Assembly (NCBI GenBank): GCA_964493015.1
Contig: CAZBLU010000052.1
Span: forward strand, 1 to 5,383
DNA length: 5,383 nucleotides
Origin: Caldimicrobium sp964493015
Lineage (GTDB): Bacteria; Desulfobacterota; Thermodesulfobacteria; Thermodesulfobacteriales; Thermodesulfobacteriaceae
Direction: 5' to 3'
A model generated the notes under the pieces. It saw nothing but the letters and a program-made list of their open reading frames with translations. It did no database searches and was not told the DNA's origin. Positions 4,450-5,383 of this stretch are shown here, in pieces. Position 1 is the first letter of the stretch. Every line of letters begins with the position of its first letter. The position numbers and the translations under genes are program-made.

Positions 4450-5319
4450 TTATTTTACCACTAAGACAGGTTTATTCCCAAAATTAATTACCCTCTCTGT
4501 TACACTACCCAAAAGAAGCCTTTTTAACCCAGTTTTGCCGTGAGACCCCATGGCTATCAAATCAAACTTTTCCTTATCAGCAAATTCTATAATTTTTTCT
4601 GGAGCCATTCCCTCTGTGACCAAAGATTCACAACTTACGCCCTCTTCCCTAAATTTGACCTTTAGCTTCCTTATAAACTCCTCAGCTGAAATCTTGAAAC
4701 TCTCCATTAATTTTATAAGCTCACCTGGGACTTCATAAAGATCGGAAACAAAGAGTTCAACCACCGATAGAAGCATAACTATGCTCTTAAAATGTTTAGC
4801 CAGTTCCAAAGCCCGAAGGGCAGCTCTTTCCGAATAGAGAGATCCATCAACAGGAACTAATATTTTATTAAATTTTATGGTTGTATCTTTAGGAATGATA
4901 AGGACATCCACAGGGCTTGATCCTATAGTCCTTAAGGCTGTACTTCCTAAAATTCCTCGAGCTAAGCCCCCTTTGCCCGTCTTTCCCATAACAAGGAGAT
5001 CTGCCCCTTCAGCATAGGCCATATCTACAATTTTCTGATAGGGTTCCCCTTCCTCAAGGATAGTTTTTACTTTCATGCCCATTTCACTGGCAATGTCTTC
5101 AGCCTCTTTTAGGATCTTTTCTCCATTTTTCCTAAAAAAGTCTTTCATCCCGAGAAATAGAGAAAGGGCACTACTCAACTGGGCCCCAAGTGGCACTACC
5201 GTGATAGCCATTATTTCCTCAACCCCAAGGCCTTTAGCTAATCTTAAGGCATTTTCCAAGGCACTTAAACTCTCCTTTGAACCATCAAGACAAGCCAAAA
5301 TTTTCTGATATAAAGCCAT
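4450..5319 (-). CDS. Universal stress protein, tandem UspA domains
   Basis: The 289 residues contain two complete Usp domains, about 1-144 and 148-289. Both show the ATP-binding form of the family. Domain 1 has Asp12 in LDGS and G112-x2-G115-x9-G125-S-T. Domain 2 has Asp158 in VDGS and G258-x2-G261-x9-G271-S-V. Tandem Usp proteins are cytoplasmic nucleotide binders linked to stress, redox or energy shortage; the exact role here is unknown. The start ATG (5317-5319) is preceded by AGGAGGAAG (5330-5322 on the minus strand), a strong ribosome binding site. There are no membrane segments. The gene stands alone on the minus strand, its stop facing the end of the CheX-like gene only 24 nt away, so it has its own promoter. 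I give no symbol because tandem Usp genes are not reliably orthologous to the E. coli usp genes. Confidence 0.93.
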   Translation of the reverse strand: MALYQKILACLDGSKESLSALENALRLAKGLGVEEIMAITVVPLGAQLSSALSLFLGMKDFFRKNGEKILKEAEDIASEMGMKVKTILEEGEPYQKIVDMAYAEGADLLVMGKTGKGGLARGILGSTALRTIGSSPVDVLIIPKDTTIKFNKILVPVDGSLYSERAALRALELAKHFKSIVMLLSVVELFVSDLYEVPGELIKLMESFKISAEEFIRKLKVKFREEGVSCESLVTEGMAPEKIIEFADKEKFDLIAMGSHGKTGLKRLLLGSVTERVINFGNKPVLVVK

Positions 5320-5353
5320 AGCTTCCTCCTGCCATTAAAATTAAATAGCCCTT

Positions 5354-5375
5354 ATTATAGTGAAATTTTATTATA
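5354..5375 (-). promoter_or_regulatory. Promoter region of the usp gene with two -10-like boxes
   Basis: On the minus strand TATAAT occurs at 5359-5354, a perfect -10 box that would start transcription near 5347, about 27 nt before the usp start codon. A second perfect TATAAT lies at 5375-5370, exactly 16 bp upstream, both as part of the octamer TATAATAA. No good TTGACA is seen at the proper distance from the proximal box (CTGATT at 5380-5375 is the nearest partial match, with a 15-nt spacer). The distal copy is inside the palindrome ATTATAAT (5370-5377), so it also reads as TATAAT on the plus strand. Confidence 0.5.
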
Positions 5376-5383
5376 ATCAGCAC

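Noticed and set aside
4550..5308. Plus-strand open frames inside the usp gene
   Set aside because: They are antisense shadows of a well-supported two-domain Usp protein.
1..5383. Insertion sequences, CRISPR arrays or attachment sites
   Set aside because: No transposase, regularly spaced repeats, or tRNA 3'-end duplication was seen.

Overview
The window looks like chromosomal housekeeping DNA from a moderately AT-rich, probably thermophilic, Gram-negative-type bacterium. The proteins are rich in Lys, Glu and Ile and poor in Gln and Cys, and most starts carry strong AAGGAG-type ribosome binding sites. The rpsF-rpsR-rplI-dnaB order, with a DUF3334/CheX-like gene behind it, brings to mind Thermodesulfobacteriota or related deep deltaproteobacterial lineages. 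That placement is inference from protein flavour, not a search result.

Layout. (1) Bases 1-281 hold the 3' end of a gene for a PD-(D/E)XK nuclease-type protein, cut by the window edge. (2) Bases 282-391 have no gene but contain a perfect 8-bp inverted repeat. (3) Bases 392-1128 hold two overlapping genes: an unrecognised 119-residue protein and a MutT-type Nudix hydrolase. (4) Bases 1129-1350 hold a possible promoter, tRNA-Val(CAC) and a hairpin. (5) Bases 1351-4425 form a tight co-directional cluster: S6, S18, L9, the replicative helicase DnaB, and a CheX-like protein. Gaps in this cluster are 4 to 14 nt. (6) Bases 4450-5319, on the minus strand, encode a tandem-domain universal stress protein convergent with the cluster. 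Its promoter region lies at the right edge.

How the genes fit together. The central unit joins two small-subunit proteins that bind each other on the ribosomal platform (S6 and S18), one large-subunit protein (L9) and the replication-fork helicase. This ribosome/replication linkage is common in bacteria. The tRNA gene appears to sit in the leader of the same unit. The last gene is the unexpected member: it has the active-site signature of CheC/CheX aspartyl-phosphate phosphatases and ends in a tail resembling the CheY-binding end of CheZ. It is the best candidate for undescribed biology here. No mobile element, CRISPR array or obvious defence island is visible, apart from the nuclease-domain fragment at the left edge.
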